A stretch of DNA of 64,000 nt from Streptacidiphilus albus JL83 (GCF_000744705.1 NZ_JQML01000001.1:3544017-3608016); one strand, 5' to 3'; shown: positions 25,853 through 34,382, counted from the stretch's first letter. Numbers and translations are program-made. Notes: generated by a model not told the origin, from the letters alone.

Positions 25853-26809
25853 TCAGGCGGCCCGGCGATTGCCGCGGACCACGACCACCAGTCCGGCCAG
25901 GATGATCCCGACCGCCGGGTAGACCGCGACCGGCGGCAGCTGCCCCAGCCAGACGGCGGCGATCAGCGCCGCCCCCGGGGTCTCCAGCAGGATCGCGGTG
26001 GAGACCAGCGAGGGGCCGAGGCTGCGGACCACCCGGTTGCTGAGCGAGTGCCCGAGGAACTGGGCGCAACCGGTGAGCAGTGCGATCTGCAGCCAGGCGG
26101 TGGTGCTCCAGCCGGTCATCGTGACCCCGCTGACCAGGCAGGTGACCAGCAGCAGGACGGCCGTGGTGCTGTAGCAGACGAAGGTGTAGGCGGTGGTGCT
26201 GACGGTCCGTCGGACCTCGCTGCCGAGCAGGAAGTAGCCGGAGGCGGCGACGCCCGCGCCGAGCGCCAGCCCGTCCCCGGCCAGGGCCCGGGCCGAGAGC
26301 TCGAAGTCCACCCCGGTGAGCACCAGCACCCCGACGAAGGCCAGCCCGGTGCCGATCCACACGGCCCTGGGCGCGTGGTGGCCGCGCAGCCGCAGGATCA
26401 GCGTGGTCCACAGCGGGGTGGTGGTGCAGAGCGCGGTGGAGGAGGCGATCGAGGTCATCCGCAGGCTGGGCAGCCACATCGCGAAGTGGACGGCGAGGAA
26501 CGCGCCCGCCGTCAGCGCCAGCAGCAGGGTGCGCCGCCCGGCCGGGGCGAACAGCGCCCGCAGCTCGGCCCGCTGCCGCAGCAGCGCGACCGGGGCGAGC
26601 AGGCCGGTGGCCAGGCAGTTCCGCCAGAAGGCGATGGCCAGCACCGGCGCCGCGGTGGCGGAGATCAGCGGCGCGGAGAAGGCCACGCCGGAGACGGAGA
26701 GCGCGAGCAGCAGGAAGTCGATCCTGGGCACAGCGGCGAGATCGGGGTGGGCGGACCTCCGCACCGGCGCGGCATCGGCCGTCGCGGCCGGGCTCAGGGA
26801 CGACTGCAT
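25853..26809 (-). CDS. EamA/DMT-family transporter
   Basis: Seen: 318 residues from ATG 26809 with GAGGAG upstream. About ten hydrophobic helices are arranged as two EamA repeats: the first contains FWRNCLATG and SSTALCTTTPLWTTLI, the second ALGAGVAASGYFLLGS and SLVSTAILLETPGAALIA. Known: drug/metabolite transporters export amino acids, nucleosides or other metabolites with proton coupling; the TPLWT and ETP residues sit in the conserved fourth and ninth helices. Context: 73 bp upstream of the SUFU gene on the same strand and divergent from a small hypothetical gene. Substrate unknown. Confidence 0.9.
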   Translation of the reverse strand: MQSSLSPAATADAAPVRRSAHPDLAAVPRIDFLLLALSVSGVAFSAPLISATAAPVLAIAFWRNCLATGLLAPVALLRQRAELRALFAPAGRRTLLLALTAGAFLAVHFAMWLPSLRMTSIASSTALCTTTPLWTTLILRLRGHHAPRAVWIGTGLAFVGVLVLTGVDFELSARALAGDGLALGAGVAASGYFLLGSEVRRTVSTTAYTFVCYSTTAVLLLVTCLVSGVTMTGWSTTAWLQIALLTGCAQFLGHSLSNRVVRSLGPSLVSTAILLETPGAALIAAVWLGQLPPVAVYPAVGIILAGLVVVVRGNRRAA

Positions 26810-26908
26810 GGTGCTCCTCGGCGGGTGTCGGACCCCGTCGTAAGGGGTGTTTTGATGGTATGAGACTGACGCCGATCGGCGGAGCGGGGGACCGAGGGGC
26901 GGACCGCG

Positions 26909-26914
26909 TACGCT
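26909..26914 (+). promoter_or_regulatory. -10 box of probable leaderless promoter
   Basis: TACGCT 7 bases before ATG 26922, without a ribosome site. Confidence 0.5.
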
Positions 26915-26921
26915 TCGGCCC

Positions 26922-27458
26922 ATGACTGAGGTGAGCGTGGAACTGCTGGACCGGGCCCTGGTGGAGGAGTCGGCGAAGAAGTCCGGGCTGCTGTGGGTCA
27001 GCGCCGGGGACGGCTCGGACCGGCCGGTCTGGCACGTCTGGCACGAGGGCGCGGTCGTGGTGGTCGGCGGGGGCGCGGAGCAGCCGCTGCACGGCTGGGC
27101 GACGGGTGACGCGGTGACCGTGACCGCGCGCAGCAAGGACTCCTGGGGCCGGCTGGTGGCCTGGCCGGCCCGGGTCGAGGAACTGCCGGCCGAAAGCCCG
27201 GAGTGGGCCGCGGCGGTGGAGGAGCTCAAGGCCAAGCGGCTGAACTCGCCCGACTTCGCGACGGTGGTGGAGCGCTGGGCGCGCGAGTCGCGGGTGCTCC
27301 GCTTCGTCCCGGCCGGTCCGAGCACCGAGCACCCCGGGGCGGAGCCGACGGACTCGCACGCGGCCGCCCCGGTGCCGACCCCGGTGACCACCCGGCAGCC
27401 CGCCCCGGCGGCCCTCCCCCGGCTGCTGTTCGGCCGCCGCCGCGCCCGGCGCGGCTGA
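26922..27458 (+). CDS. Hypothetical protein with split-barrel (PNPOx-like) character
   Basis: Seen: 178 residues from ATG 26922. Residues 10-85 alternate short strands (GLLWVSAGDG, RPVWHVWHEGAVVVV, DAVTVTARSKD, LVAWPARVEEL), which resembles the flavin-binding split barrel of pyridoxamine-phosphate-oxidase-like proteins. The middle is helical, and the last 50 residues are Pro/Thr/Ala-rich and end in a basic FGRRRARRG. Cofactor-binding residues cannot be identified with certainty. Context: divergent from the EamA transporter and 170 bp before the MgtE-N/CBS gene. Function unknown. Confidence 0.78.
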   Translation: MTEVSVELLDRALVEESAKKSGLLWVSAGDGSDRPVWHVWHEGAVVVVGGGAEQPLHGWATGDAVTVTARSKDSWGRLVAWPARVEELPAESPEWAAAVEELKAKRLNSPDFATVVERWARESRVLRFVPAGPSTEHPGAEPTDSHAAAPVPTPVTTRQPAPAALPRLLFGRRRARRG

Positions 27459-27628
27459 CCCCGGCCCGGCGTCCCGGGACCGGGCGCCGGTCCGGAAGCG
27501 GACACCGGTCGGGGTCCTGGCCCGGACCCGCCTCCGCCGGTGCGACAGCCCCCGCCACGGGGCCAGTAGCCTGTGCGTACCCTGGCGCGACACCGAGCCG
27601 ACCGCACCTCTCCCTCCTGGAAGGTCAC

Positions 27629-28966
27629 ATGACCGGAGCTTCCTCCCGCGTGTTCATCTCCCACCTGGCCGGGGTCGGGGTGTTCGACCCCAACGGCGAC
27701 CTGGTCGGCCGGGTTCGGGACCTGGTGGTGAACCTGCGACTGGGCGCCCGTCCGCCGCGGGTGCTCGGCTTCGTCGTCGAAGTGGTGAGCAAGCGCCGGG
27801 TCTTCGTGCCGATGAACCGGGTGACCAGCCTGGAGTCCGGGCAGGTGATCACCACCGGCCTGATCAACATGCGCCGCTTCGAGCAGCGCTCCAGCGAGAC
27901 GCTGGTGCTGGCCGAGCTGCTGGACCGGCGGGTGGAGCTGCTGACCGACGTTCCGGACGGGGGTGCGCCGGAGAGCGTCACCGTCCGCGACGTCGCCATG
28001 GCGCAGACCCGCACCCGTGACTGGGAGATCGACAAGGTCTTCGTGGAGAAGGGGAAGCCGGGCCGGCTGCGCCGCAAGGGCGAGGCGCTGACCGTGGACT
28101 GGTCCGCCGTCACCGGCTTCGCCCTGTCCGAGCAGGGCCAGGGCGCGGCCAACCTGCTGGCGACCTTCGAGCAGCTCCGCCCGGCCGACCTGGCGAACGT
28201 GCTGCACCACCTCTCGCCCAAACGCCGCGCCGAGGTAGCCGCCGCGCTGGACGACGAGCGGCTGGCCGACGTGATGGAGGAGCTGCCCGAGGACGACCAG
28301 GTGGCGATCCTGGGCGCACTGAACCGGGAGCGCGCCGCCGACGTGCTGGAGGCGATGGACCCGGACGACGCCGCCGACCTGCTGTCCGAACTCCCCGAGA
28401 GCGAGGCCGAAGGACTGCTCCAGCTGATGGAGCCGGAGGAGGCCGCACCGGTCCGCCGGCTGCTGAGCTACGAGGAGCACACGGCCGGCGGCCTGATGAC
28501 CACCGAGCCGGTGGTGCTGGAGCCGGACGCCACGGTGGCCGAGGCGCTCGCCCGGATACGGAACATCGACCTGAAGCCGGCCCAGGCCGCCCAGGTGTAC
28601 GTCTGCCGCCAGCCCAGCGAGACCCCCACCGGCAAGTACCTGGGGCTGGTGCACTTCCAGCGGCTGCTGCGGGAGCCCCCGTACACGCTGCTGGGCTCGA
28701 TCGTCGACCGCGACCTGGACGCGCTGTCGCCGAGCACCGAACTGCCCCGGATCACCAGCTACCTGGCCACCTACAACATGGTGGCCGCGCCGGTGGTGGA
28801 CGAGAACGACCACTTGCTCGGCGCGGTGACCGTGGACGACGTGCTCGACCACATCCTGCCCGAGGACTGGCGCGAGTCGGCCCTGCACGGCGGCGACGAC
28901 CACCCCGGCCACGACCACCCCGACGAGCCCGACGAGCCCGAGGAGCAGCCTGCCGATGGCCGGTGA
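27629..28966 (+). CDS. MgtE-N and CBS-domain protein lacking the channel domain
   Basis: Seen: 445 residues from ATG 27629 with GGAAGG upstream. Residues 10-170 contain two PRC-barrel-like segments (GDLVGRVRDLVV, VFVPMNRVTSL). Residues 180-290 are the MgtE N-terminal superhelix (LRPADLANVLHHLSP, DDERLADVMEELPE, LEAMDPDDAADLLSELP). Residues 290-410 are two CBS domains (TAGGLMTTEPVV, NMVAAPVVDENDHLLGAV). The tail is His/Asp-rich. The five-helix Mg2+ channel of true MgtE is absent. Known: this architecture matches Rv1232c-type proteins. Inference: a cytoplasmic nucleotide or Mg2+ sensor, perhaps working with the DUF1003 membrane protein encoded by the overlapping next gene. Confidence 0.9.
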   Translation: MTGASSRVFISHLAGVGVFDPNGDLVGRVRDLVVNLRLGARPPRVLGFVVEVVSKRRVFVPMNRVTSLESGQVITTGLINMRRFEQRSSETLVLAELLDRRVELLTDVPDGGAPESVTVRDVAMAQTRTRDWEIDKVFVEKGKPGRLRRKGEALTVDWSAVTGFALSEQGQGAANLLATFEQLRPADLANVLHHLSPKRRAEVAAALDDERLADVMEELPEDDQVAILGALNRERAADVLEAMDPDDAADLLSELPESEAEGLLQLMEPEEAAPVRRLLSYEEHTAGGLMTTEPVVLEPDATVAEALARIRNIDLKPAQAAQVYVCRQPSETPTGKYLGLVHFQRLLREPPYTLLGSIVDRDLDALSPSTELPRITSYLATYNMVAAPVVDENDHLLGAVTVDDVLDHILPEDWRESALHGGDDHPGHDHPDEPDEPEEQPADGR

Positions 28967-29579
28967 CCAGCACGAGCGGCAGCGCGAACGGATGCGCGAA
29001 CGGACCCGGGAACGGGCACAGGAACGGCCCCGGGAACGGACGCGGGAACGGACGCACGACCGGCACGAGCGCGAGGACCTCCGCCGCGGCCGGCTGGACC
29101 AGCCGCAGCGCCGCCGCCCCCTGATGACCCTGCCCAACCCCGACTCGGACGCCTTCGGCCGGATGTCCGAGCGGATCGCCCGGTTCCTGGGCACCGGGCG
29201 CTTCCTGGTCTGGATGACCGTCCTGATCCTGATCTGGGTGGTCTGGAACATCGCGGCGCCGGCCTCCTGGCGCTTCGACGAGTACCCGTTCATCTTCCTG
29301 ACCCTGGTGCTCTCGCTCCAGGCCTCCTACGCCGCGCCGCTGATCCTGCTGGCGCAGAACCGGCAGGACGACCGCGACAAGGTCAACATGGAGCAGGACC
29401 GCGCCCGGGGCGAGCGGAACATCGCCGACACCGAGTACCTCACCCGGGAGGTCGCCGCGCTGCGGCAGGGCCTGGGCGAGGTGGCCACCCGCGACTTCGT
29501 CCGCTCGGAACTGCAGGCGCTGCTCAAGGAGCTGGACAGCCGTGGCGTGGAGCTGCTGGAGGAGGAGCGGGTGGGCTGA
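28956..29579 (+). CDS. DUF1003 membrane protein with Arg/Glu-repeat N-terminus
   Basis: Seen: 207 residues. ATG 28956 overlaps the previous gene by 11 bp with GAGGAG upstream, indicating translational coupling. Residues 6-45 are a charged repeat of Arg-Glu-Arg units coded by a degenerate 12-bp tandem repeat. Two membrane helices follow (FLVWMTVLILIWVVWNI and FIFLTLVLSLQASYAAPLIL) with the DUF1003 hallmark QASYAAPLILLAQNRQ, then a cytoplasmic coiled-coil-like helix (residues 150-200). Known: DUF1003 proteins are common next to MgtE-N/CBS genes in actinobacteria; their function is unproven. Inference: a membrane partner of the soluble CBS protein. Confidence 0.92.
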   Translation: MAGDQHERQRERMRERTRERAQERPRERTRERTHDRHEREDLRRGRLDQPQRRRPLMTLPNPDSDAFGRMSERIARFLGTGRFLVWMTVLILIWVVWNIAAPASWRFDEYPFIFLTLVLSLQASYAAPLILLAQNRQDDRDKVNMEQDRARGERNIADTEYLTREVAALRQGLGEVATRDFVRSELQALLKELDSRGVELLEEERVG

Positions 29580-29643
29580 GCCGGGGCCGCCGTTGTGAGC
29601 GGCCCCACGCCCGCACCGGTCCGGCCGGGAGCGCCCTGCGCCG

Positions 29644-29649
29644 TACCAT
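29644..29649 (+). promoter_or_regulatory. -10 box of probable leaderless promoter (mrp)
   Basis: TACCAT 6 bases before ATG 29656; no ribosome site. Confidence 0.5.
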
Positions 29650-29655
29650 CAGTGC

Positions 29656-30810
29656 ATGGCTTCTGACACGCAGACGACGGCACTGGAGGAGTCCGTACGC
29701 ACGGCCCTCGGGACCGTGCAGGACCCGGAGATCCACCGGCCCATCACCGACCTGGGCATGGTCAAATCCGTCGAGATCGACGAGCGGGGCGCGGCCAAGG
29801 TGGCGGTCTGGCTGACCGTCTCCGGCTGTCCGATGCGGGAGACCATCACCAGCCGGGTGACCGACGCGGTCGCCGCCGTGCCCGGGATCACCTCGGTCGC
29901 GGTCGAGCTGGACGTGATGAGCACCGAGCAGCGCCAGGAACTGGCGACCATGCTGCGCGGCGGCAAGGCCGAGAAGGAGATCCCCTTCGCCCAGCCGGGA
30001 TCGCTGACCCGGGTCTACGCCGTGGCCTCGGGCAAGGGCGGCGTCGGCAAGTCCTCGGTGACGGTGAACCTGGCCGCCGCGCTGGCCGCCGACGGGCTGA
30101 AGGTCGCGGTGGTGGACGCCGACATCTACGGCCACAGCGTGCCCCGGATGCTGGGCGTCGAGGGCCGGCCCACCCAGGTCGAGAACATGATCATGCCGCC
30201 CTCGGCGCACGGCGTGAAGGTCATCTCCATCGGCATGTTCACCCCGGGCAACGCCCCGGTGGTGTGGCGCGGCCCGATGCTGCACCGGGCGCTGCAGCAG
30301 TTCCTCGGCGACGTCTACTGGGGCGACCTGGACGTGCTGCTGCTGGACCTGCCGCCGGGGACCGGCGACATCGCCATCTCGGTGGCGCAGCTCGTCCCCA
30401 ACGCCGAGATCCTGATCGTCACCACCCCGCAGCAGGCGGCGGCCGAGGTGGCCGAGCGCGCCGGGACCATCGCGCTGCAGACCCACCAGACCATCGTCGG
30501 GGTCATCGAGAACATGTCCGGCATGCCCTGCCCGCACTGCGGCGAGATGGTCGACGTTTTCGGCACCGGCGGCGGGCAGACCGTGTCCGAGGCGCTGACC
30601 AAGGCGACCGGCGCGCGGGTGCCGGTGCTCGGCAGCATCCCGATCGACGTCCGGCTGCGCCAGGGCGGGGACGAGGGCAAGCCGGTCGTGCTGACCGACC
30701 CGGACTCCGCGGCCGGGGCCGCGCTGCGCGGGATCGCGGCCAAGCTGAGCAGCCGTCAGCGCGGGCTCTCCGGGCTGTCCCTCGGCATCACGCCGCGCAA
30801 CAAGTTCTGA
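29656..30810 (+). CDS. mrp: Mrp/ApbC/NBP35-type Fe-S cluster carrier ATPase
   Basis: Seen: 384 residues from ATG 29656. Residues 8-95 are an MIP18/DUF59 domain (GTVQDPEIHRPITDLGM, SGCPMRETI). Residues 115-365 are the P-loop ATPase with a deviant Walker A ASGKGGVGKSS, VVDADIYGHSVPRMLG, LDLPPGTGDIA and the cluster-binding CPHC in GMPCPHCGEM. Known: the protein carries 4Fe-4S clusters between scaffold and apo-proteins and functions as a homodimer. The DUF59-ATPase fusion is the normal bacterial form. Context: leaderless-type promoter, closed by a terminator shared with the convergent gene; sits upstream of tatB as in mycobacteria. Confidence 0.95.
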   Translation: MASDTQTTALEESVRTALGTVQDPEIHRPITDLGMVKSVEIDERGAAKVAVWLTVSGCPMRETITSRVTDAVAAVPGITSVAVELDVMSTEQRQELATMLRGGKAEKEIPFAQPGSLTRVYAVASGKGGVGKSSVTVNLAAALAADGLKVAVVDADIYGHSVPRMLGVEGRPTQVENMIMPPSAHGVKVISIGMFTPGNAPVVWRGPMLHRALQQFLGDVYWGDLDVLLLDLPPGTGDIAISVAQLVPNAEILIVTTPQQAAAEVAERAGTIALQTHQTIVGVIENMSGMPCPHCGEMVDVFGTGGGQTVSEALTKATGARVPVLGSIPIDVRLRQGGDEGKPVVLTDPDSAAGAALRGIAAKLSSRQRGLSGLSLGITPRNKF

Positions 30811-30815
30811 GCGGA

Positions 30816-30873
30816 CGAGGGGCGGGGCGGGGACGCGGCCGGAGGCAGGCCCCGTCCCACGTCCCGCCCCTCG
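30816..30873. terminator. Bidirectional hairpin between mrp and the convergent gene
   Basis: CGAGGGGCGGG (30816-30826) pairs with CCCGCCCCTCG (30863-30873). The 36-base loop contains further G/C pairing. Confidence 0.7.
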
Positions 30874-30876
30874 GCG

Positions 30877-31539
30877 CTACCGCTCGGTGTAGGCGGTGAG
30901 GTCGGTGACGGTGGTGAAGCCCAGCGCGTAGGCGCTGACCCCGCGCCCGTAGGCGCCCAGCAGCACGCCCGGCGCCTCGCCGGCCAGCACCCAGCCGTAC
31001 TCGGACTCGCGGTAGCGGAACGGCTGCGGGGTGCCGTTGACCGGCAGCGTCAGCGAGGTCCAGCCGGAGCCGCTGAGGTCGTCGGCGAGCTCCCAGGCCA
31101 GGTTGGACTGCTGGTCCATCCAGGTCTGCCGCAGCTCCCGGCCCAGCGGCGCCTGCGAGGTCGCCGCCAGCAGCCCGGAGCCGGCCAGCCAGGCGGCCGA
31201 GGAGACCGAGGTGGCCTCCAGCATCCCGGTGCCGTCACCCATCCGCCGGGAGGGGCGCCGCGCCACGGTGACCACCACGGCGAAGCGCCGGCCGTCGGCC
31301 GGGTCCTCGGCGCTCCCGACGCTGCTGCCGCGCGGCACGTAGCCCCGGGCCGGGCTGTCGCCGTGCCCGATCGAGCCGTAGTCCACCAGCCCGTCCGGAG
31401 CGGTGGTGACCGTGGTCAGCCAGCGCGGTCCGGTCCAGGCGTCGTCCAGGCTGTACCAGGGGAAGTCCGCCCGCAGGTAGCCCTCGACCGGCGCCGGCAG
31501 CGGCGCCCTGACCGAGGTCGTGCGGCTCGTCGTGTCCAT
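30877..31539 (-). CDS. Hypothetical 220-residue protein
   Basis: Seen: 220 residues from ATG 31539 with GGAGGGCCGG directly upstream. There is no signal peptide or membrane segment. Segments such as PVEGYLRADFPWYSLDDAW, ELRQTWMDQQSNLAWELADD, PFRYRESEYGWVLAGEA and the closing GFTTVTDLTAYTER suggest a compact mixed fold. I do not recognise a family. Context: minus strand, 99 bp downstream of tatB, convergent with mrp. It may share the tatB transcript, but it has its own good ribosome site. Function unknown. Confidence 0.8.
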   Translation of the reverse strand: MDTTSRTTSVRAPLPAPVEGYLRADFPWYSLDDAWTGPRWLTTVTTAPDGLVDYGSIGHGDSPARGYVPRGSSVGSAEDPADGRRFAVVVTVARRPSRRMGDGTGMLEATSVSSAAWLAGSGLLAATSQAPLGRELRQTWMDQQSNLAWELADDLSGSGWTSLTLPVNGTPQPFRYRESEYGWVLAGEAPGVLLGAYGRGVSAYALGFTTVTDLTAYTER

Positions 31540-31638
31540 CCCGGCCCTCCGATTTCTGGCGCAAGGTCATGCGCTCAGCACGATACCCAGCTTCGCTGCG
31601 CGGTGTCTCCGCAGCGGACGCCGGGCGGGCGGGGCCGA

Positions 31639-32070
31639 TCAGGTGGCGTCGAGGTCGTACGGAGCGGTCTCCCCGGCCGTCAGCGGGGCCGAGGCGGCGG
31701 CGGGCTTCTCCATCTCGACCTTGCCCAGCGGGTCCCGCTGGGCGGCCCGGACGGCGGCGCTGGCGTCGGCCGCGTCCTTGGAGAAGCCGTTCTTCAGGTC
31801 CGTGAGCTCCTTCAGGCCGAAGTCGTCGCCGTGGGTGGCGAGCTGCTTGCGGACGAAGGTCTTCGGGTTCAGGTCCTCGAACTCGAAGTCCTTGAACTCG
31901 GGTCCGAGCTCCTTGCGGATGTCCTGCTTGGCGGTCTCGGAGAACTCCCGGATCTTCCGGATGAACGCCATTGCCTCGGAGATCAGCTTGGGGAGCTTGT
32001 CCGGGCCGAAGATGACCACGGCAAGGACCACCAGCGCCACCAGCTTGAGTGGACCTATGTCGAACAACAC
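31639..32070 (-). CDS. tatB: Sec-independent protein translocase subunit TatB
   Basis: Seen: 143 residues from GTG 32070 with GGGGAG 8 bases upstream; the next codon is TTG, and conserved FDIGPLKL follows. Residues 3-20 form the single membrane helix (LVALVVLAVVIFGPDKLP with the FGP hinge), then an amphipathic helix, then the conserved GPEFKDFEFEDLNPKTFVRKQL segment of actinobacterial TatB. The C-terminus is disordered. Known: TatB with TatC recognises twin-arginine substrates before TatA polymerises. Context: directly downstream of the anti-sigma gene in the sigE-rseA-tatB order. The HtrA-like protease gene that lies between rseA and tatB in M. tuberculosis is missing here. Confidence 0.95.
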   Translation of the reverse strand: MLFDIGPLKLVALVVLAVVIFGPDKLPKLISEAMAFIRKIREFSETAKQDIRKELGPEFKDFEFEDLNPKTFVRKQLATHGDDFGLKELTDLKNGFSKDAADASAAVRAAQRDPLGKVEMEKPAAASAPLTAGETAPYDLDAT

Positions 32071-32258
32071 CGTGATGCTCCCCTGAGAGATGAGGACGGC
32101 CGACCGAGAGGGCATCGGACGGTCTATTCGACCAGAGTAATCGCCCTGGGTGTCCGCAGGACCATGTGGTGTCAACGAGATCCACGCGACTTGGGAACGG
32201 TTCACCCCGCGTTCACCCGATCGGAGGCTGGTCCGCCCCGCCGCCGGGGCGGACCCCG

Positions 32259-33244
32259 TCAGTGGCCGATCAGGCCCTCGGGCAGCGAGAGCGGCGCGGT
32301 GGCGCCCAGCGGCGTGCTGCTCGGCGAGGCGGTGGGCCCGGCTGCGGACTGCGGCGCGCTGTACAGCCCGGAGCCGCCCGCCATGTTCGCGGCGCTCATC
32401 GGGATGCTGTTGGCCGACCGGCCGGTGAGCCGACCGGTCTGGTCGGGCCGGAGGCCGGCGCCGCCCACCCCGCCGGGGTCGGCGACCGGGGTGACGCTGC
32501 CGTAGGGCTCCTCCACCGTGGTGCCGGCGGCGGTCACTCCGGTGACGGCGCTGCCGAGGGCGACCGCGGCGACCGAGAAGGCGCCGGCTGCGGCGAAGGC
32601 GAAGCGGCGGCCGCGGGCCAGCGAGGCGGGCGCGGGGGCGCGCACCGGCTGCGGGGCGGCCTCCGGCCCCGGCCGTTCGGCGGAGCGGTCGTTGCGGCGG
32701 GCGCCCTCGTCCATCCGGGCGGCGATGGGGCGCTGCTGGCCCCGGAACGGCAGGCCGCCGGAGCGCTCGGCGCGCGGGTCCACGCCCGGCAGCGGGTTGT
32801 CGGCGCCCAGCGCGCCCCGGCCGAAGAGGCTCGACCCGAAGCCCGAGGAGCCGCCGAAGTGGCCGCCCCCGAGCGAGGGGCCGCCGAAGACGCCGCGCCC
32901 GCCCTGCGGACCCGACCGGGGCCCGGGCCGGGGCCCTCCCGGTCGCCGTCGAGGGAGATCGCCATCAGCCGGGACATCAGCACGGTGCTGGGGTCCGGCG
33001 CGGCGGCGGCGGAGAGCCGGGCCTTCAGCCCGCGCTCCTCCTCCGCCCGGGCCAGGCAGGCGGCGCAGCCTGCCAGGTGCGACTGGACGCGCTCACGGGC
33101 GTCGTGGTCGAGCTCGCCGTCCACGAAGGCGGCCAGCCGGTCGCCGAGGTGCTGTTCGGAGGTGACGGCGGCCTGCCCGGGTCGGTTGACCCGGAGCTCG
33201 ACGACGACCTCGGGCCGACGGACGCGGCGCTCGGGCTCCGTCAC
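32259..33244 (-). CDS. rseA: RseA-like zinc anti-sigma factor, split by an apparent one-base frameshift
   Basis: Seen: starts at GTG 33244, overlapping the sigma-factor stop (GTGA). The first 100 residues contain the ZAS zinc motif H-x3-C-x2-C (HLAGCAAC) in a typical anti-sigma domain. This frame then becomes Arg/Ala/Pro-rich and ends at 32534. The other frame, entered between 32938 and 32915 in a C/G-rich run, continues as a Gly/Phe-rich linker, a basic segment, one membrane helix ([20 protein letters not shown]) and an extracytoplasmic tail ending at 32259, the expected architecture. One added base joins both parts to about 328 residues. Known: RseA binds and holds its ECF sigma factor at the membrane and is released on envelope or redox stress. 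Either a sequencing error or a truncated regulator; I favour the former. Confidence 0.78.
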
Positions 33245-34092
33245 GAGGACCGCCTCCGTTCGGCGGCGTCGTCGACCGGACCGGCCGCGGCTCCGGCGGT
33301 CGGCGGTCCGGCGTGGCCGGACGCCGCGGCGGCGCCGGAGACGCCCTCCAGCGAGGCTCCACGGCGCTCGCGGCCCTCCTGCGCGCCGGGCGCACGGTGC
33401 TGCAGCGAGGCGCGCAGATGGGCCCGGCCGCGGTGGATCCGGGAGCGCACCGTCCCGAGCTTCACGCCCAGGGTCGCGGCGATCTCCTCGTAGGACAGGC
33501 CCTCGATGTCGCAGAGCACCACGGCGGCGCGGAACTCGGGCGCGAGGGTGTCCAGCGCCTGCTGGACGTCGGCGTCGAAGTGGGTGTCGTAGAAGTGCTG
33601 GGCCGGCGAGGGCTCGCGGCTCGGCAGTCGCTCGGCGGCGTCCTCGGCGAGGGCGTCGAAGCGGATCCGCTGCTTGCGGCGGACCATGTCCAGGAAGAGG
33701 TTGGTGGTGATCCGGTGCAGCCAGCCCTCGAAGGTGCCGGGGGTGTAGGTCGACAGCGACCGGAAGACCCGGACGAAGACCTCCTGGGTGAGGTCCTCGG
33801 CGTCGTGCTGATTCCCCGTCAGGCGGTAGGCGAGCCGGTACACCCGCGCGCTGTGCGCCTGGACGATCTCCTCCCAGCTGGGGGGAGTCCACGCCGGAAC
33901 GGCGCCGTCCTCGTCGAACGAGGCGGTCTGCGCGTTCATCGGATCTTCGGTCTGCGGATGCTCGGGCTGCGGCTCACTCATCACGGGCTTCGGTGTCAGG
34001 TCCGGCGCTGGACCGCGAAAGTGCCGCGAACGGGCGCCCCCCTCGACCACACCTCCTCGATCGACTCTTCTGCCAAGCAGAGCCACCACCAT
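33241..34092 (-). CDS. sigE: ECF RNA polymerase sigma factor, SigE type
   Basis: Seen: 283 residues from ATG 34092 (GAGG 5 bases upstream); a shorter start at 33981 lacks a ribosome site. Region 2 is [26 protein letters not shown] in two parts, with [20 protein letters not shown]; region 4 is [19 protein letters not shown] and [19 protein letters not shown]. The 60 N-terminal residues and the Ala/Gly-rich C-terminal 60 are probably disordered. Known: the closest named relative is mycobacterial SigE (Rv1221), an envelope-stress sigma factor recognising GGAAC/CGTT promoters and held by RseA. Not the S. coelicolor cell-wall sigma factor also called SigE. The stop overlaps the anti-sigma start. 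A matching promoter lies at 34228-34253, so autoregulation is likely. Confidence 0.93.
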   Translation of the reverse strand: MVVALLGRRVDRGGVVEGGARSRHFRGPAPDLTPKPVMSEPQPEHPQTEDPMNAQTASFDEDGAVPAWTPPSWEEIVQAHSARVYRLAYRLTGNQHDAEDLTQEVFVRVFRSLSTYTPGTFEGWLHRITTNLFLDMVRRKQRIRFDALAEDAAERLPSREPSPAQHFYDTHFDADVQQALDTLAPEFRAAVVLCDIEGLSYEEIAATLGVKLGTVRSRIHRGRAHLRASLQHRAPGAQEGRERRGASLEGVSGAAAASGHAGPPTAGAAAGPVDDAAERRRSS

Positions 34093-34227
34093 AGCCGCCT
34101 CGCCCGTTAGTACCGGATAAAAGCCAATCACCTGAACTGTCCGCCTGCGGTTCTCATGTCCCGCAGAACGCGGAGGGCCCCGGCGGACGCCTACCGCGTG
34201 CCGCCGTTTGCCGTATCCACCCGTCCC

Positions 34228-34253
34228 AACGCCTCGCGCCCACCTCGGGTTCC
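34228..34253 (-). promoter_or_regulatory. ECF-type promoter upstream of sigE (autoregulatory candidate)
   Basis: On the minus strand GGAACCC (34253-34247) is followed after 15 bases by CGTT (34231-34228). This matches the GGAACYC-N15/16-CGTT consensus described for SigE-class ECF factors. Expected transcript start about 34220, giving a leader of about 130 bases to ATG 34092. Confidence 0.65.
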
Positions 34254-34382
34254 GCCGGTACCGACTAACCTGTGGCCTGAAATTGTCGACTCGCGGCACA
34301 CGCTACGGACAAAGGGGCAGCCATCACCGGCTACGGGCAGTCGGACGCGGGCCTCGCCGACGCCTATGCCGCCGAGGACGAC

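Noticed and set aside
25196-26809. SUFU gene plus neighbours as a polymorphic-toxin immunity locus
   Set aside because: No large secreted toxin or toxin fragment is adjacent; the EamA transporter upstream is an ordinary metabolite exporter.
30877-31539. Possible toxin or immunity gene near tatB
   Set aside because: No toxin motif, no neighbouring partner, and composition typical of housekeeping hypothetical proteins.
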